A DNA stretch of 64,000 nucleotides from Dolichospermum sp. DET69 (GTDB taxonomy: Bacteria > Cyanobacteriota > Cyanobacteriia > Cyanobacteriales > Nostocaceae), in NCBI GenBank assembly GCA_017355425.1, contig CP070233.1:4869501-4933500 (forward strand), given 5' to 3'. Every line of letters begins with the position of its first letter. Position 1 is the first letter of the stretch. A program made the translations under genes and the position numbers. The notes below the pieces were generated by a model. It made no database searches and was not told where the DNA came from. It worked only from the letters and a program-made list of their open reading frames with translations. Below are positions 19,845 to 28,785 of the stretch, piece by piece.

Positions 19845-20201
19845 TTAAACAGTTATTTTGACATTATTGGCAGCATTAATAATGTTATTATCTTCTTGGT
19901 CAATCATAGTGATAGTTAATTTTAATCCCAAAGCATTGAGCCAATTTGCTAAGTTATAAATTGCTTCATTTCCTGGTTGGGATAGTATTTGATCTAATTG
20001 TTCTCGATGTAGTTTAGCTTGTTCTGGAGTAAGATTTTGTTCAGCTAAGGCTTCTGCTACATGACTTAATGCTAGTTTAATTAATCTAGAATCTGGTTCT
20101 TCTCCATCGTCTTCTAAGTGCGTTTCTAGATATGTAGCAGCATAAGCTGGATCTTTTAAATGTGAAATTAGAAAGTCATGGTATGGTAAACTTTTAACCA
20201 T
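19845..20201 (-). CDS. Antitoxin, putative HigA-like addiction-module protein
   Basis: 118 residues. LPYHDFLISHLKDPAYAATY at the N-terminus and ALSHVAEALAEQNLTPEQ in the middle match the layout of the COG3636-type antidote family, which has a helix-turn-helix. The C-terminus (ANWLNALGLKLTI) also fits that family. It lies 4 bp after the toxin gene, in the toxin-first order usual for this group. It probably neutralises the toxin and represses the operon. Confidence 0.72.
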   Translation of the reverse strand: MVKSLPYHDFLISHLKDPAYAATYLETHLEDDGEEPDSRLIKLALSHVAEALAEQNLTPEQAKLHREQLDQILSQPGNEAIYNLANWLNALGLKLTITMIDQEDNNIINAANNVKITV

Positions 20202-20205
20202 TGTT

Positions 20206-20532
20206 TTAACTCCTATAGTTTTGCCAATATTCTATAGCTTGGTGAATATCTTGATCTTGGGTGCTTTTATCTCCACCACATAGCAGAAGCACAATTGTTG
20301 TCCCAATTTGTCCAAAATAAATCCGATAACCAGATCCATAATCAATTTTAAGTTCAAAAACCCCTTCTCGAAGTGCGCGATAATCACCTAAATTTCCTAA
20401 ATTAACTCTGTTGAGTCTTTTATTAATTTTTATTTGAGCTTTAATATCTCGGAGATTATCAAACCAGTCATCAAAAGGAATTTTACCGTCTGGTTTAATA
20501 TATCGTTGAATTTCTCGTGGTTGGGCTTCCAT
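20206..20532 (-). CDS. RelE/HigB-type toxin (Gp49-like addiction-module killer protein)
   Basis: 108 residues with the family pattern IQRYIKPDGKIPFDDWFDNL, then NRVNLGNLGDYRALREGVFE, IDYGSGYRIYFGQIG and LLLCGGDKSTQDQDI. Family members are ribosome-dependent mRNA interferases. The conserved basic and Tyr residues are all present, so the toxin looks intact. It is the first gene of a toxin, antitoxin and HD-hydrolase run. Confidence 0.85.
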   Translation of the reverse strand: MEAQPREIQRYIKPDGKIPFDDWFDNLRDIKAQIKINKRLNRVNLGNLGDYRALREGVFELKIDYGSGYRIYFGQIGTTIVLLLCGGDKSTQDQDIHQAIEYWQNYRS

Positions 20533-20698
20533 GATCTAAATTGTAACTTATTCTTGTTTATTAATCCATTACCGGAGCTTACCATAGGTATTGATCTCTA
20601 GTTTGGTGTTGAGGTTGACAAGAGACAAAGCATATTTGCGTAGCATCCCGTAGGGATAGAACACGAAGGAAGAGAAAGGTGATAGTTTTGAACTAAAA

Positions 20699-22006
20699 TT
20701 AGGATTTTACAGTTTGACAAGCTTTATCCATCATTTCTTTTGCTAATGGATGATAACCGTTGTTATTTAAAAATGCTAAGATTGACTCTTTTACTTGATA
20801 ACTAATTGCTTCATTCGTTGTCACTAATCTAGCAAAGTGTTCACAGTTCCAACCTAATAAACCATAATTCCAAGTTTTGAATAATTCATAAGCAATTAAA
20901 CATCTATCAAGAACTTCTTTTCTAGGTAATAACTTTATATCTCTTGCTCTTTTAGCTTTTCTGGGAATAGGAAATACAGTAAATCCATTTCCACCAAAAT
21001 TAAAGGCGTGGGTATCAGAAATAGTTATGTGATAATGCAATGTAGGATCTTTACGATGATCTTTATGATGAATGAGATATCCTGCATTGGAACTATTATA
21101 GTCAACATGAATTTGAAATTTACGGACTATATTATCTATTGGTGGAGAATTAACTATTTGAAAAGGTGAAAAACTAATATTTGCAGTTTGAATAATTGGA
21201 ATATTTAAAAGAGATAACCAATCATTAATTGACTGTGGACGATTTTCCGGCTTTATTTCCATTCCTTTAATTATTGTCTGATTCACCCTATCACTAATAC
21301 TAGAATTTATCTTTTTCGCTTCTTCCAATTCTGTACCAATAGCTCTCATTGGTGCTATAGTTGGTAATTCTCCAGTTAACAAAGAATACAAAGTTGCAGC
21401 TAAAGCATAAACATCTGTAAATGCTCCCCTTCTTGCTCTTTTATCATATTGTTCAATTGGTGCAAAACCATCAGATAATATTTTCGTATGGGTTATGGTT
21501 CGATTCGGTGTAAACTCTCGCGCAATCCCAAAATCAATTAACACGGCTTCTGATTTACCAGCACGCAACATGATATTTTGTGGTTTAATATCTCGATGTA
21601 ATAAGCCGTTATTATGAACTAGAGTTAATACTGATCCAATTTGCTGAATATATCGTAATGCTTCAGTTTCGGATAAAACACCTTGATTTTCTACAAAACT
21701 TCCTAAATCTTCCCCCTCAATATATTCCATCACCATACACCAAAGATCATTTTCATGAATGACTTCGTAAATTTGCACAATATGGGGATGACTACATTTA
21801 GCTAATTTAATCGCTTCGTTGAGAAAATCTTGTTGAAATTTAGCAAAATCAGCACGTTTTTGGATTGCATTATTTAAAGTTTTGATAACCACAAAATTTC
21901 CCTGATTATCTCTAGCGCGATAAGTTATACCAAAACCACCTTCACCTAATTCTTTTTCTATGGTATATTTACCATTTTGTAATTCCTGTCCTGATAACCA
22001 AGCCAT
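20699..22006 (-). CDS. Ser/Thr protein kinase fused to an LRAT/NC-like C-terminal domain
   Basis: 435 residues. The kinase domain (about 12-270) has GEGGFGITYRARD, VVIKTL, HRDIKPQNIML and IDFGIA, so it looks active. From about residue 295 the protein changes to a domain with several histidines (YLIHHKDHRKD, LHYHIT) and the motif NCEHFARLV (387-395), which is the hallmark of LRAT/NlpC-P60-like (NC) thiol acyltransferases or hydrolases. No transmembrane helix. The coupling of a kinase to such a domain suggests lipid- or peptide-directed chemistry under kinase control, but this is inference. Confidence 0.85.
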   Translation of the reverse strand: MAWLSGQELQNGKYTIEKELGEGGFGITYRARDNQGNFVVIKTLNNAIQKRADFAKFQQDFLNEAIKLAKCSHPHIVQIYEVIHENDLWCMVMEYIEGEDLGSFVENQGVLSETEALRYIQQIGSVLTLVHNNGLLHRDIKPQNIMLRAGKSEAVLIDFGIAREFTPNRTITHTKILSDGFAPIEQYDKRARRGAFTDVYALAATLYSLLTGELPTIAPMRAIGTELEEAKKINSSISDRVNQTIIKGMEIKPENRPQSINDWLSLLNIPIIQTANISFSPFQIVNSPPIDNIVRKFQIHVDYNSSNAGYLIHHKDHRKDPTLHYHITISDTHAFNFGGNGFTVFPIPRKAKRARDIKLLPRKEVLDRCLIAYELFKTWNYGLLGWNCEHFARLVTTNEAISYQVKESILAFLNNNGYHPLAKEMMDKACQTVKS

Positions 22007-22124
22007 AACCTGTAAATTTATAGATTTATAAGTTCATTTTGGCACAATTTTAGTTGTAAGTGCTAATTTCAGGTTATTATCTGCCTAAAATAGTAGAAGA
22101 CACCTGACTACAAACTAAAAACCT

Positions 22125-22388
22125 ATGCCACAAACAATTCTCAAGGAAATTCTCAGTCAGCTTGATAGTCTAGAACAAGATGAACTACAGCAACTTAATC
22201 AAGCTATCCAAATATGTCTAACTGATAAAGCACAAGTTAATCAAATCACAAAATTTCATCAAGCACTGTTAAGTTCTGGTTTGGTGAAACAAATTAAACA
22301 ACCTGCTGACAGTAAACAACATGAAAGAAAACTTATTCAGGCAGAAGGAAAACCTGTTTCTCAAACTATTATTGAGGAACGTCGCTAA
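22125..22388 (+). CDS. Small antitoxin-like protein paired with PIN toxin
   Basis: 87 residues, hydrophilic and helical (LKEILSQLDSLEQDELQQLN), with no clear DNA-binding fold visible to me. The stop codon is immediately followed by the ATG of the PIN gene, which is the usual layout of VapBC-type pairs in cyanobacteria. Called by context rather than by sequence. Confidence 0.65.
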   Translation: MPQTILKEILSQLDSLEQDELQQLNQAIQICLTDKAQVNQITKFHQALLSSGLVKQIKQPADSKQHERKLIQAEGKPVSQTIIEERR

Positions 22389-22859
22389 ATGTCTGTTTAT
22401 TTTTTAGATAGCAGTGCCTTAGTTAAACGCTACGTTGCGGAAATAGGTTCAGGTTGGGTTGTTGGCTTGTGCAATCCTACGTTAAAAAATGATGTATTTA
22501 TTGCTGCTATTACTGCTGTAGAGATTACTGCGGCAATTAGTAGGCGATCGCGGGCTGGAACTATTAATATTCAAGATGCTACAATAGTATACCATCAGTT
22601 AAAAAATGATATCGAATCTGAATATCAAGTGATCGAAATTACAGAAAGTATCATTAATTCAGGAATGAAATTAGCTGAAAAATATTGTTTACGCGGCTAC
22701 GATGCAGTTCAATTAGCTGCTGCTGAGTCTATAAATACCCTTTGCATCGCAAATGGTTTACCTCAATTAACTTTTGTATCTGCTGATAAAGAATTGAATA
22801 TAGCTGCTGTTAGTGCAGGTTTGCTTGTCGAAAATCCTAACAACCACTCTTCAACCTAA
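22389..22859 (+). CDS. PIN-domain ribonuclease toxin (VapC-like)
   Basis: 156 residues. The four PIN acidic residues can be seen: Asp7 (VYFLDSSALVKRY), Glu45 (AVEITAAI), Asp105 (LRGYDAVQLAAA) and Asp133 (VSADKELN). These bind Mg2+ for RNA cleavage. It sits directly after the antitoxin-like gene. It looks intact. A HIP1-like GGCGATCGCG occurs inside the gene. Confidence 0.88.
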   Translation: MSVYFLDSSALVKRYVAEIGSGWVVGLCNPTLKNDVFIAAITAVEITAAISRRSRAGTINIQDATIVYHQLKNDIESEYQVIEITESIINSGMKLAEKYCLRGYDAVQLAAAESINTLCIANGLPQLTFVSADKELNIAAVSAGLLVENPNNHSST

Positions 22860-23021
22860 ATCATGCTTTTGATATTTATTATCAAAATAACAATATTTGT
22901 GACAATTAAGGTACAATTATTAAAGGTTCGTTACAGAAATGGCAAATCATCTCCACTTCTGTTAAAACAGCCGAAAATTAGCTTTTTAATCTAAAAACCC
23001 TAAAGTTTACCCAAACCCTCT

Positions 23022-24812
23022 ATGACGCTCCCAATTCGTAACGTCGCCATTATCGCCCACGTTGACCATGGTAAAACCACCTTGGTTGATGCTCTCCTCA
23101 AACAGTCCGGCATTTTCCGCGAAGGCGAAGACGTTCCGGATTGTGTCATGGACTCCAACGATTTGGAGCGGGAACGAGGCATTACAATTCTCTCTAAAAA
23201 TACAGCGGTTCGCTACAAAGACACCCTGATTAATATTGTTGATACCCCTGGACACGCTGACTTCGGTGGTGAAGTAGAACGGGTTCTCGGCATGGTGGAC
23301 GGTTGTATTCTGATTGTTGATGCCAACGAAGGCCCAATGCCCCAAACCCGCTTTGTACTTAAAAAGGCTTTGGAAAAAGGTCTCCGTCCTATTGTCGTTA
23401 TTAACAAAATTGACCGTGGACAAGTTGACCCCCACATTGCTGTTGATAAGGTCTTGGATCTGTTCTTAGAATTAGGTGCAGATGAAGACCAGTGCGACTT
23501 TAAGTATCTGTTTGCTTCCGGTATGGCTGGTTTCGCTAAAGAAACCTTAGAAGAAGAAGGGGTAGATATGCAGCCCCTATTTAATGCAATTCTGCGCCAC
23601 GTACCTGCACCAGTGGGAGATCCTAACAAACCTCTGCAATTGCAAGTTACCACCCTAGATTATTCTGAATATTTAGGACGGATTGTTATTGGTAAAATCC
23701 ACAATGGGACGATCCGGGCTGGACAACAAGCCGCTTTGGTAGTAGAAGATGGCACTATTGTCAAGGGCAAAATCACCAAATTGATGGGATTTGATGGTTT
23801 GAGACGGGTAGACATGGAAGAAGCTACCGCAGGTTATATTGTGGCTGTGGCTGGTTTTGCTGATGCTTACATTGGTGAAACAATTACAGATCCTAATAAC
23901 CCCATGGCTTTACCTTTAATTAAGGTAGATGAACCAACTTTACAAATGACTTTCTGGGTGAATGATTCACCTTTTGCTGGTCAAGAAGGTAAATTGGTAA
24001 CATCTCGTCAAATCCGCGATCGCTTGTACCGCGAATTAGAAACAAACGTGGCTTTGCGCGTTGAAGACACCGACTCTCCTGATAAATTCCTGGTTTCCGG
24101 TCGTGGGGAATTACACTTAGGGATATTAATCGAAACCATGCGACGTGAAGGTTTTGAGTTCCAAGTATCTCAACCTCAAGTAATTTACCGCACAGTTGGT
24201 GGTCAAAATTGCGAACCTTTTGAACTTCTAGCGTTAGACGTTCCCGCCGATGCAGTTGGTAGCTGTATTGAACGTTTGGGACAACGGAAAGCGGAAATGC
24301 AAGATATGCAGCCTGGTAGTGGCGATCGCACTCAATTAGAGTTTATCGTTGCAGCTCGTGGTTTAATTGGTTTCCGGGGTGAATTCATGCGGATGACTCG
24401 CGGTGAAGGCATTATGAACCACAGTTTCCTTGATTATCGTCCTCTTTGTGGTGATATTGAAGCCCGCAACAAAGGCGTTCTCATCTCCTTTGAAGAAGGT
24501 GTTTCTACCTCCTACGCGATGAAAAACTGTGAAGATAGAGGCGCATTCTTTATCAGTGAAGGAACTAAGGTTTACAAAGGTATGATTATTGGTGAACATA
24601 ATCGTCCCCAAGATTTGGAATTGAACGTTTGTAAAACTAAGCAATTAACCAACCATAGATCATCTGGTGGTGAAGAACTTACTCAGTTACAAACACCCAT
24701 AGACATGAATTTGGAACGAGCTTTGGAATACATTGCTCAAGATGAATTGGTGGAAGTTACACCTGAATCTATTCGTCTTCGGAAGATGTCTAAGAAATTG
24801 GTGAAACGATAA
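23022..24812 (+). CDS. typA: Translational GTPase TypA/BipA
   Basis: 596 residues, the typical length. Ribosome-binding GTPase of the EF-G superfamily, involved in 50S assembly and stress tolerance. G motifs: [10 protein letters not shown] (G1), RGITI (G2), DTPGHADF (G3) and NKIDR (G4); the BipA C-terminal domain is complete ([34 protein letters not shown]). A strong candidate terminator hairpin follows at once. Confidence 0.97.
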   Translation: MTLPIRNVAIIAHVDHGKTTLVDALLKQSGIFREGEDVPDCVMDSNDLERERGITILSKNTAVRYKDTLINIVDTPGHADFGGEVERVLGMVDGCILIVDANEGPMPQTRFVLKKALEKGLRPIVVINKIDRGQVDPHIAVDKVLDLFLELGADEDQCDFKYLFASGMAGFAKETLEEEGVDMQPLFNAILRHVPAPVGDPNKPLQLQVTTLDYSEYLGRIVIGKIHNGTIRAGQQAALVVEDGTIVKGKITKLMGFDGLRRVDMEEATAGYIVAVAGFADAYIGETITDPNNPMALPLIKVDEPTLQMTFWVNDSPFAGQEGKLVTSRQIRDRLYRELETNVALRVEDTDSPDKFLVSGRGELHLGILIETMRREGFEFQVSQPQVIYRTVGGQNCEPFELLALDVPADAVGSCIERLGQRKAEMQDMQPGSGDRTQLEFIVAARGLIGFRGEFMRMTRGEGIMNHSFLDYRPLCGDIEARNKGVLISFEEGVSTSYAMKNCEDRGAFFISEGTKVYKGMIIGEHNRPQDLELNVCKTKQLTNHRSSGGEELTQLQTPIDMNLERALEYIAQDELVEVTPESIRLRKMSKKLVKR

Positions 24813-24821
24813 TATCTGTAG

Positions 24822-24840
24822 GGGTGGGGTTTCCCCACCC
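24822..24840 (+). terminator. Hairpin after typA
   Basis: GGGTGGGG-TTT-CCCCACCC type inverted repeat nine bases after the typA stop. A strong GC stem, but no T-tract follows directly, so intrinsic termination is plausible rather than certain. Confidence 0.5.
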
Positions 24841-24941
24841 TGATTCAATTCTTGTTAAAGGATTGTTTTTTTATACATAATTTTTATTAGTTATATGGTG
24901 GGTGGCGTTAAGCGACAGCGCAACCCAACAAAGATTTTAAT

Positions 24942-25095
24942 TACAGCGGTTTCCGCTCTTATGAGGTACATCTTAGCCCCCTCATCGCACCCCCCTCAAT
25001 CCCCCCGCAACGGGGGGAGGAAAAGGATAAACTTTTGATATTGGAGGGGGTTGGGGGTGGGGTTCTTGTACCTCATAACATCGGGAAGTGCTGTA
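24942..25095. mobile_element. MITE-like element with imperfect terminal inverted repeats, copy 1
   Basis: Starts TACAGCGGTTTCCGCT then ATGAGGTAC, and ends GTACCTCATAACATCGGG then AAGTGCTGTA. The ends are an imperfect inverted repeat of about 27 bp flanked by TA, as with small elements moved by IS630/Tc1-type transposases. The interior holds a C-rich/G-rich palindromic filler (CCCCCGCAACGGGGG). Two further copies lie at 52.3 kb with other interiors. No coding capacity. Confidence 0.65.
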
Positions 25096-25133
25096 TTACG
25101 TTTAATAATGTTGAGTAACATAGGTCAACCCAA

Positions 25134-25482
25134 CGTGACGTACTCCACACACTCCCTTTCAGGTGAGTGTGGGCAACGAGCGTGACTCCTCTATGAGGAC
25201 ATTAACTAAGCTTTAAGACCGTGCGCCCCACGGTTCTTTGGTTTTGAGATTTGTTTTTTGTTTTGTAGGCTGCATTTGGAGCATTTAATTGGACTACACC
25301 TACTCTCTTATAATAACATAAAATCAATATTTTGTACTCGCAGGGCGAGAAGCAAGCTACGTTTCGTCGCTGTAGCCTTCTTTGTTTTCGCTACGCTCAA
25401 ATACAATTTGGGCTACGCAACTCAACTCACGCGCATTCATCCCACGCTCCTAAGAGTGAGACGTGGGGCTTCTTGCTGTTAA
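25134..25482. repeat. Dispersed element, copy B, plus a hairpin tail
   Basis: Bases 25134-25354 match the reverse complement of 15622-15858. The extension to 25482 ends in a hairpin (CCCACGCTC / GAGTGAGACGTGGGG, 25441-25468) followed by CTTCTTGC, which looks like the end structure of IS200/IS605-family elements. That link is only an inference. The stretch can be read as a 74-residue frame but it has no protein-like features. Confidence 0.6.
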
Positions 25483-25669
25483 GCTAAATTTTTTTATTCT
25501 AAAAGTATTGTGTTAGCTAACATTTATTAGCAAAAAAAGTATTGGTTAATTTTTTTCTACCACGCTATAGATTGTCATTAAAATTTGGGAATACTGAGAA
25601 ATAGGATGAAATAACCTCTAGGGATTATGGGAATTCATATATCAAGTAATTATCAGGGTAATAATCACA

Positions 25670-27160
25670 ATGGTAACTTCAAAAAATAAATTATTTACTC
25701 CCCAACATGATGGGAATTCCCCAAATACAAAGGAAGAACAACGGCTACAAGCATTATTAAACCTGGATTTACGACAATCGGAAATGATTCCGGTATTTGA
25801 AGAAGCTGCTCAAACTGCTGCTCACTTTTTAGAAGTGGAAATTGCGATTTTGGGATTTATTGATCAAAAATTTCATTGGTTCAAATCAGCGGTAGGCTTA
25901 TCTCGGTTAGGATTAATGAATGATTTGGCTCGTAAACGCCAACTTTTGCGTCGGGAGTCATTTTGCTCTCAGGTAGTAGAAACTTCGCAAAGCTTAGTAA
26001 TTAATGATATAAGCAAAGAAACGAATTCTTTGATCAAAGATAGTATATTAGTAAGAAATTATGGGATTAGCGCATATTTGGGAGCACCCTTAATTGATGC
26101 AAATGGTAACTGCTTAGGTACATTAGCAGTTATGTCTCGCCAACCTCGTAATTTTACAAACCGCGATATTGAGTTTTTACAAATAGTTGCGCGTTGGAGC
26201 ATGAGTGAATTTGAGCGCAACCGATTATTACAAAACAACCCAGCAGCAGAGAATAGTAAATCTAAGCTCGAATTTTCACTTTTAGAAGAGCAAATAATTG
26301 ATTTGAAAATTACTCCTCCTGTTGTGAAAACAGATTTTAATTTCAATCAACAAATTAAATTAGAACTTTTAAATCAGATAATTCAGGAGTTACGCACACC
26401 ATTAACATCTATATTAGGTATGGCTGGTGTCTTAGAAAGAGAAATTTATGGACTTTTGACAACTAAGCAAAGAGAATATTTAGAAATTATCGAACATAGT
26501 GGACGGTATGTACTTTCTTTAGTTAATGAAATTACGGAATTAGACGCAACTAATGAAAATTCTTATTTGATAAATTTAGTCCCTGTTTATATTGAAATGC
26601 TCTGTCAACAGGTTATTAATACTTTAGAGGAATTAGCTATCCGTCGTGAGCAAAATATTCGCCTATCTATTGAACCAGGACACAATCGCCTTTTATCGTT
26701 AGATAAGGATAAGGTACGACAAATTCTGTACAATTTGATTTTCAGCGTGATTCAAGTTTCTGCTATTGGTAGTATAGTAAGAATTCACGTTACTTATAAA
26801 TTAGATACACTATGTGTAACGGTGTGGGTATCTCACCCTGATTTAAAAGATGGTGTTAACAATTGTGATTCTTATTTTTACCTAAATTCTTTACCAATTG
26901 AGTCTGGGGTAGATAACCATAGTTATAATCATGATTACACAGAAAAACCCCTCAACCTTGATATGTTCGGTAATACTTCATTCGATAAATTGGGGAAGTT
27001 ATCTGCTGCTATTTCTCGTGAGAAATTAGGACTTTTCTTGAGTTGTCATTTAGCAGAATTACATAATGGACAAATTTCTATTCAAGGTTCACCAGAGTCA
27101 GGATACCGTTATGTGCTATCTTTGCCATTAAAGTTTGCGACTTCTTCAGCAAATAGCTGA
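25670..27160 (+). CDS. GAF-domain histidine-kinase-like protein with degenerate kinase core
   Basis: 496 residues. A GAF domain (about 45-185) is followed by a HisKA-like dimerisation segment, II-Q-ELRTPLTSILGMAG, where Gln239 stands in the place of the phospho-acceptor His. The ATPase region is also weak: the N-box (QILYNLIFSVIQ) lacks the usual Asn-Ala core and no DxGxG is seen, while LGLFLSCHLAELHNG near the end keeps the shape of the G2 region. It is probably a pseudokinase that senses or scaffolds. The stop TGA lies in GCTGAACTATGATTT, the first core of repeat array 2. Confidence 0.88.
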   Translation: MVTSKNKLFTPQHDGNSPNTKEEQRLQALLNLDLRQSEMIPVFEEAAQTAAHFLEVEIAILGFIDQKFHWFKSAVGLSRLGLMNDLARKRQLLRRESFCSQVVETSQSLVINDISKETNSLIKDSILVRNYGISAYLGAPLIDANGNCLGTLAVMSRQPRNFTNRDIEFLQIVARWSMSEFERNRLLQNNPAAENSKSKLEFSLLEEQIIDLKITPPVVKTDFNFNQQIKLELLNQIIQELRTPLTSILGMAGVLEREIYGLLTTKQREYLEIIEHSGRYVLSLVNEITELDATNENSYLINLVPVYIEMLCQQVINTLEELAIRREQNIRLSIEPGHNRLLSLDKDKVRQILYNLIFSVIQVSAIGSIVRIHVTYKLDTLCVTVWVSHPDLKDGVNNCDSYFYLNSLPIESGVDNHSYNHDYTEKPLNLDMFGNTSFDKLGKLSAAISREKLGLFLSCHLAELHNGQISIQGSPESGYRYVLSLPLKFATSSANS

Positions 27161-27757
27161 ACTATGATTTATGTGATTAATATGATTTATCGCGGTTGGT
27201 GGGAAAAGTAGTCAAAAATTACATCTGAACTGTGATTTATATGATTTATGTGATTAATATGATTAATCCTTCTTGGTGGGGAAAGTAGTCAGAAATCACA
27301 TCTGAACTATGATTTATATGATTTATATGATTTATGTGATTAATATGATTAATCCTTCTTGGTCGGAAAAGTAGTCAGAAATCACATCTGAACTATGATT
27401 TATATGATTTATGTGATTAATATGATTAATCCTTCTTGGTCGGAAAAGTAGTCAGAAATCACATCTGAACTATGATTTATATGATTTATATGATTTATAT
27501 GATTTATATGATTTATATGATTTATATGATTTATATGATTTATGTGATTAATATGATTAATCCTTCTTGGTCGGAAAAGTAGTCAGAAATCACATCTGAA
27601 CTATGATTTATATGATTTATGTGATTAATATGATTAATTCTTCTTGGTCGAGAAAGTAGTCAGAAATCACATCTGAACTATGATTTATATGATTTATGTG
27701 ATTAATATGATTAATATGATTAATATGATTAATCCTTCTTGGTGGGGAAAGTAGTCA
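27157..27757. repeat. Tandem array 2, left arm: about 7 units, core in plus orientation
   Basis: Units of about 70-130 bp. Each has the core TCTGAACTATGATT, a run of 9-bp pieces (TGATTTATA, TGATTAATA), then CCTTCTTGGTSGGGAAAGTA and GTCAGAAATCACA. The 9-bp run expands to about eight TGATTTATA copies at 27472-27545. The first core supplies the stop codon of the kinase-like gene. Confidence 0.93.
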
Positions 27758-28785
27758 AACACTCATAAAAATCACATAAATCACACAAATCATAGTTCAG
27801 AAGTTGATGATTAATCCTTCTTGGTGGGGAAAGTAGTCAAACACTCATAAAAATCAGATAAATCACACAAATCATAGTTCAGAAGTTGATGATTAATCCT
27901 TCTTGGTGGGGAAAGTAGTCAAACACTCATAAAAATCAGATAAATCACACAAATCATAGTTCAGAAGTTGATGATTAATCCTTCTTGGTGGGGAAAGTAG
28001 TCAAACACTCATAAAAATCAGATAAATCACACAAATCATAGTTCAGAAGTTGATGATTAATCCTTCTTGGTGGGGAAAGTAGTCAAACACTCATAAAAAT
28101 CAGATAAATCACACAAATCATAGTTCAGAAGTTGATGATTAATCCTTCTTGGTGGGGAAAGTAGTCAAACACTCATAAAATCACATAAATCACACAAATC
28201 ATAGTTCAGAAGTTGATGATTAATCCTTCTTGGTGGGGAAAGTAGTCAAACACTCATAAAAATCAGATAAATCACACAAATCATAGTTCAGAAGTTGATG
28301 ATTAATCCTTCTTGGTCGGGAAAGTAGTCAAACACTCATAAAAATCACATAAATCACACAAATCATAGTTCAGAAGTTGATGATTAATCCTTCTTGGTCG
28401 GGAAAGTAGTCAAACACTCATAAAAATCACATAAATCACACAAATCATAGTTCAGAAGTTGATGATTAATCCTTCTTGGTGGGGAAAGTAGTCAAACACT
28501 CATAAAAATCACATAAATCACACAAATCATAGTTCAGAAGTTGATGATTAATCCTTCTTGGTCGGGAAAGTAGTCAAACACTCATAAAAATCACATAAAT
28601 CACACAAATCATAGTTCAGAAGTTGATGATTAATCCTTCTTGGTGGGGAAAGTAGTCAAACACTCATAAAAATCACATAAATCACACAAATCATAGTTCA
28701 GAAGTTGATGATTAATCCTTCTTGGTGGGGAAAGTAGTCAAACACTCATAAAAATCACATAAATCACACAAATCATAGTTCAGAA
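27758..28785. repeat. Tandem array 2, right arm: about 13 units of 82 bp, core inverted
   Basis: Units: GATTAATCCTTCTTGGTG, GGGAAAGTAGTCAAACACTC, ATAAAAATCAGATAAATCAC, then AATCATAGTTCAGAAGTT. The spacer CCTTCTTGG...GTAGTCA has the same orientation as in the left arm while the core is reversed. The last core contains the stop codon of the CLC gene on the minus strand (28780-28782). Units are nearly identical, with small G/C swaps (GGTGGGG or GGTCGGG) and AGAT/ACAT changes. Confidence 0.95.

Noticed and set aside
25258-25482. 74-residue frame in the dispersed element
   Set aside because: Low-complexity, Cys/Phe-rich product; the matching element at 15.6 kb encodes only a vaguely similar frame by shared DNA. 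Not protein-like.
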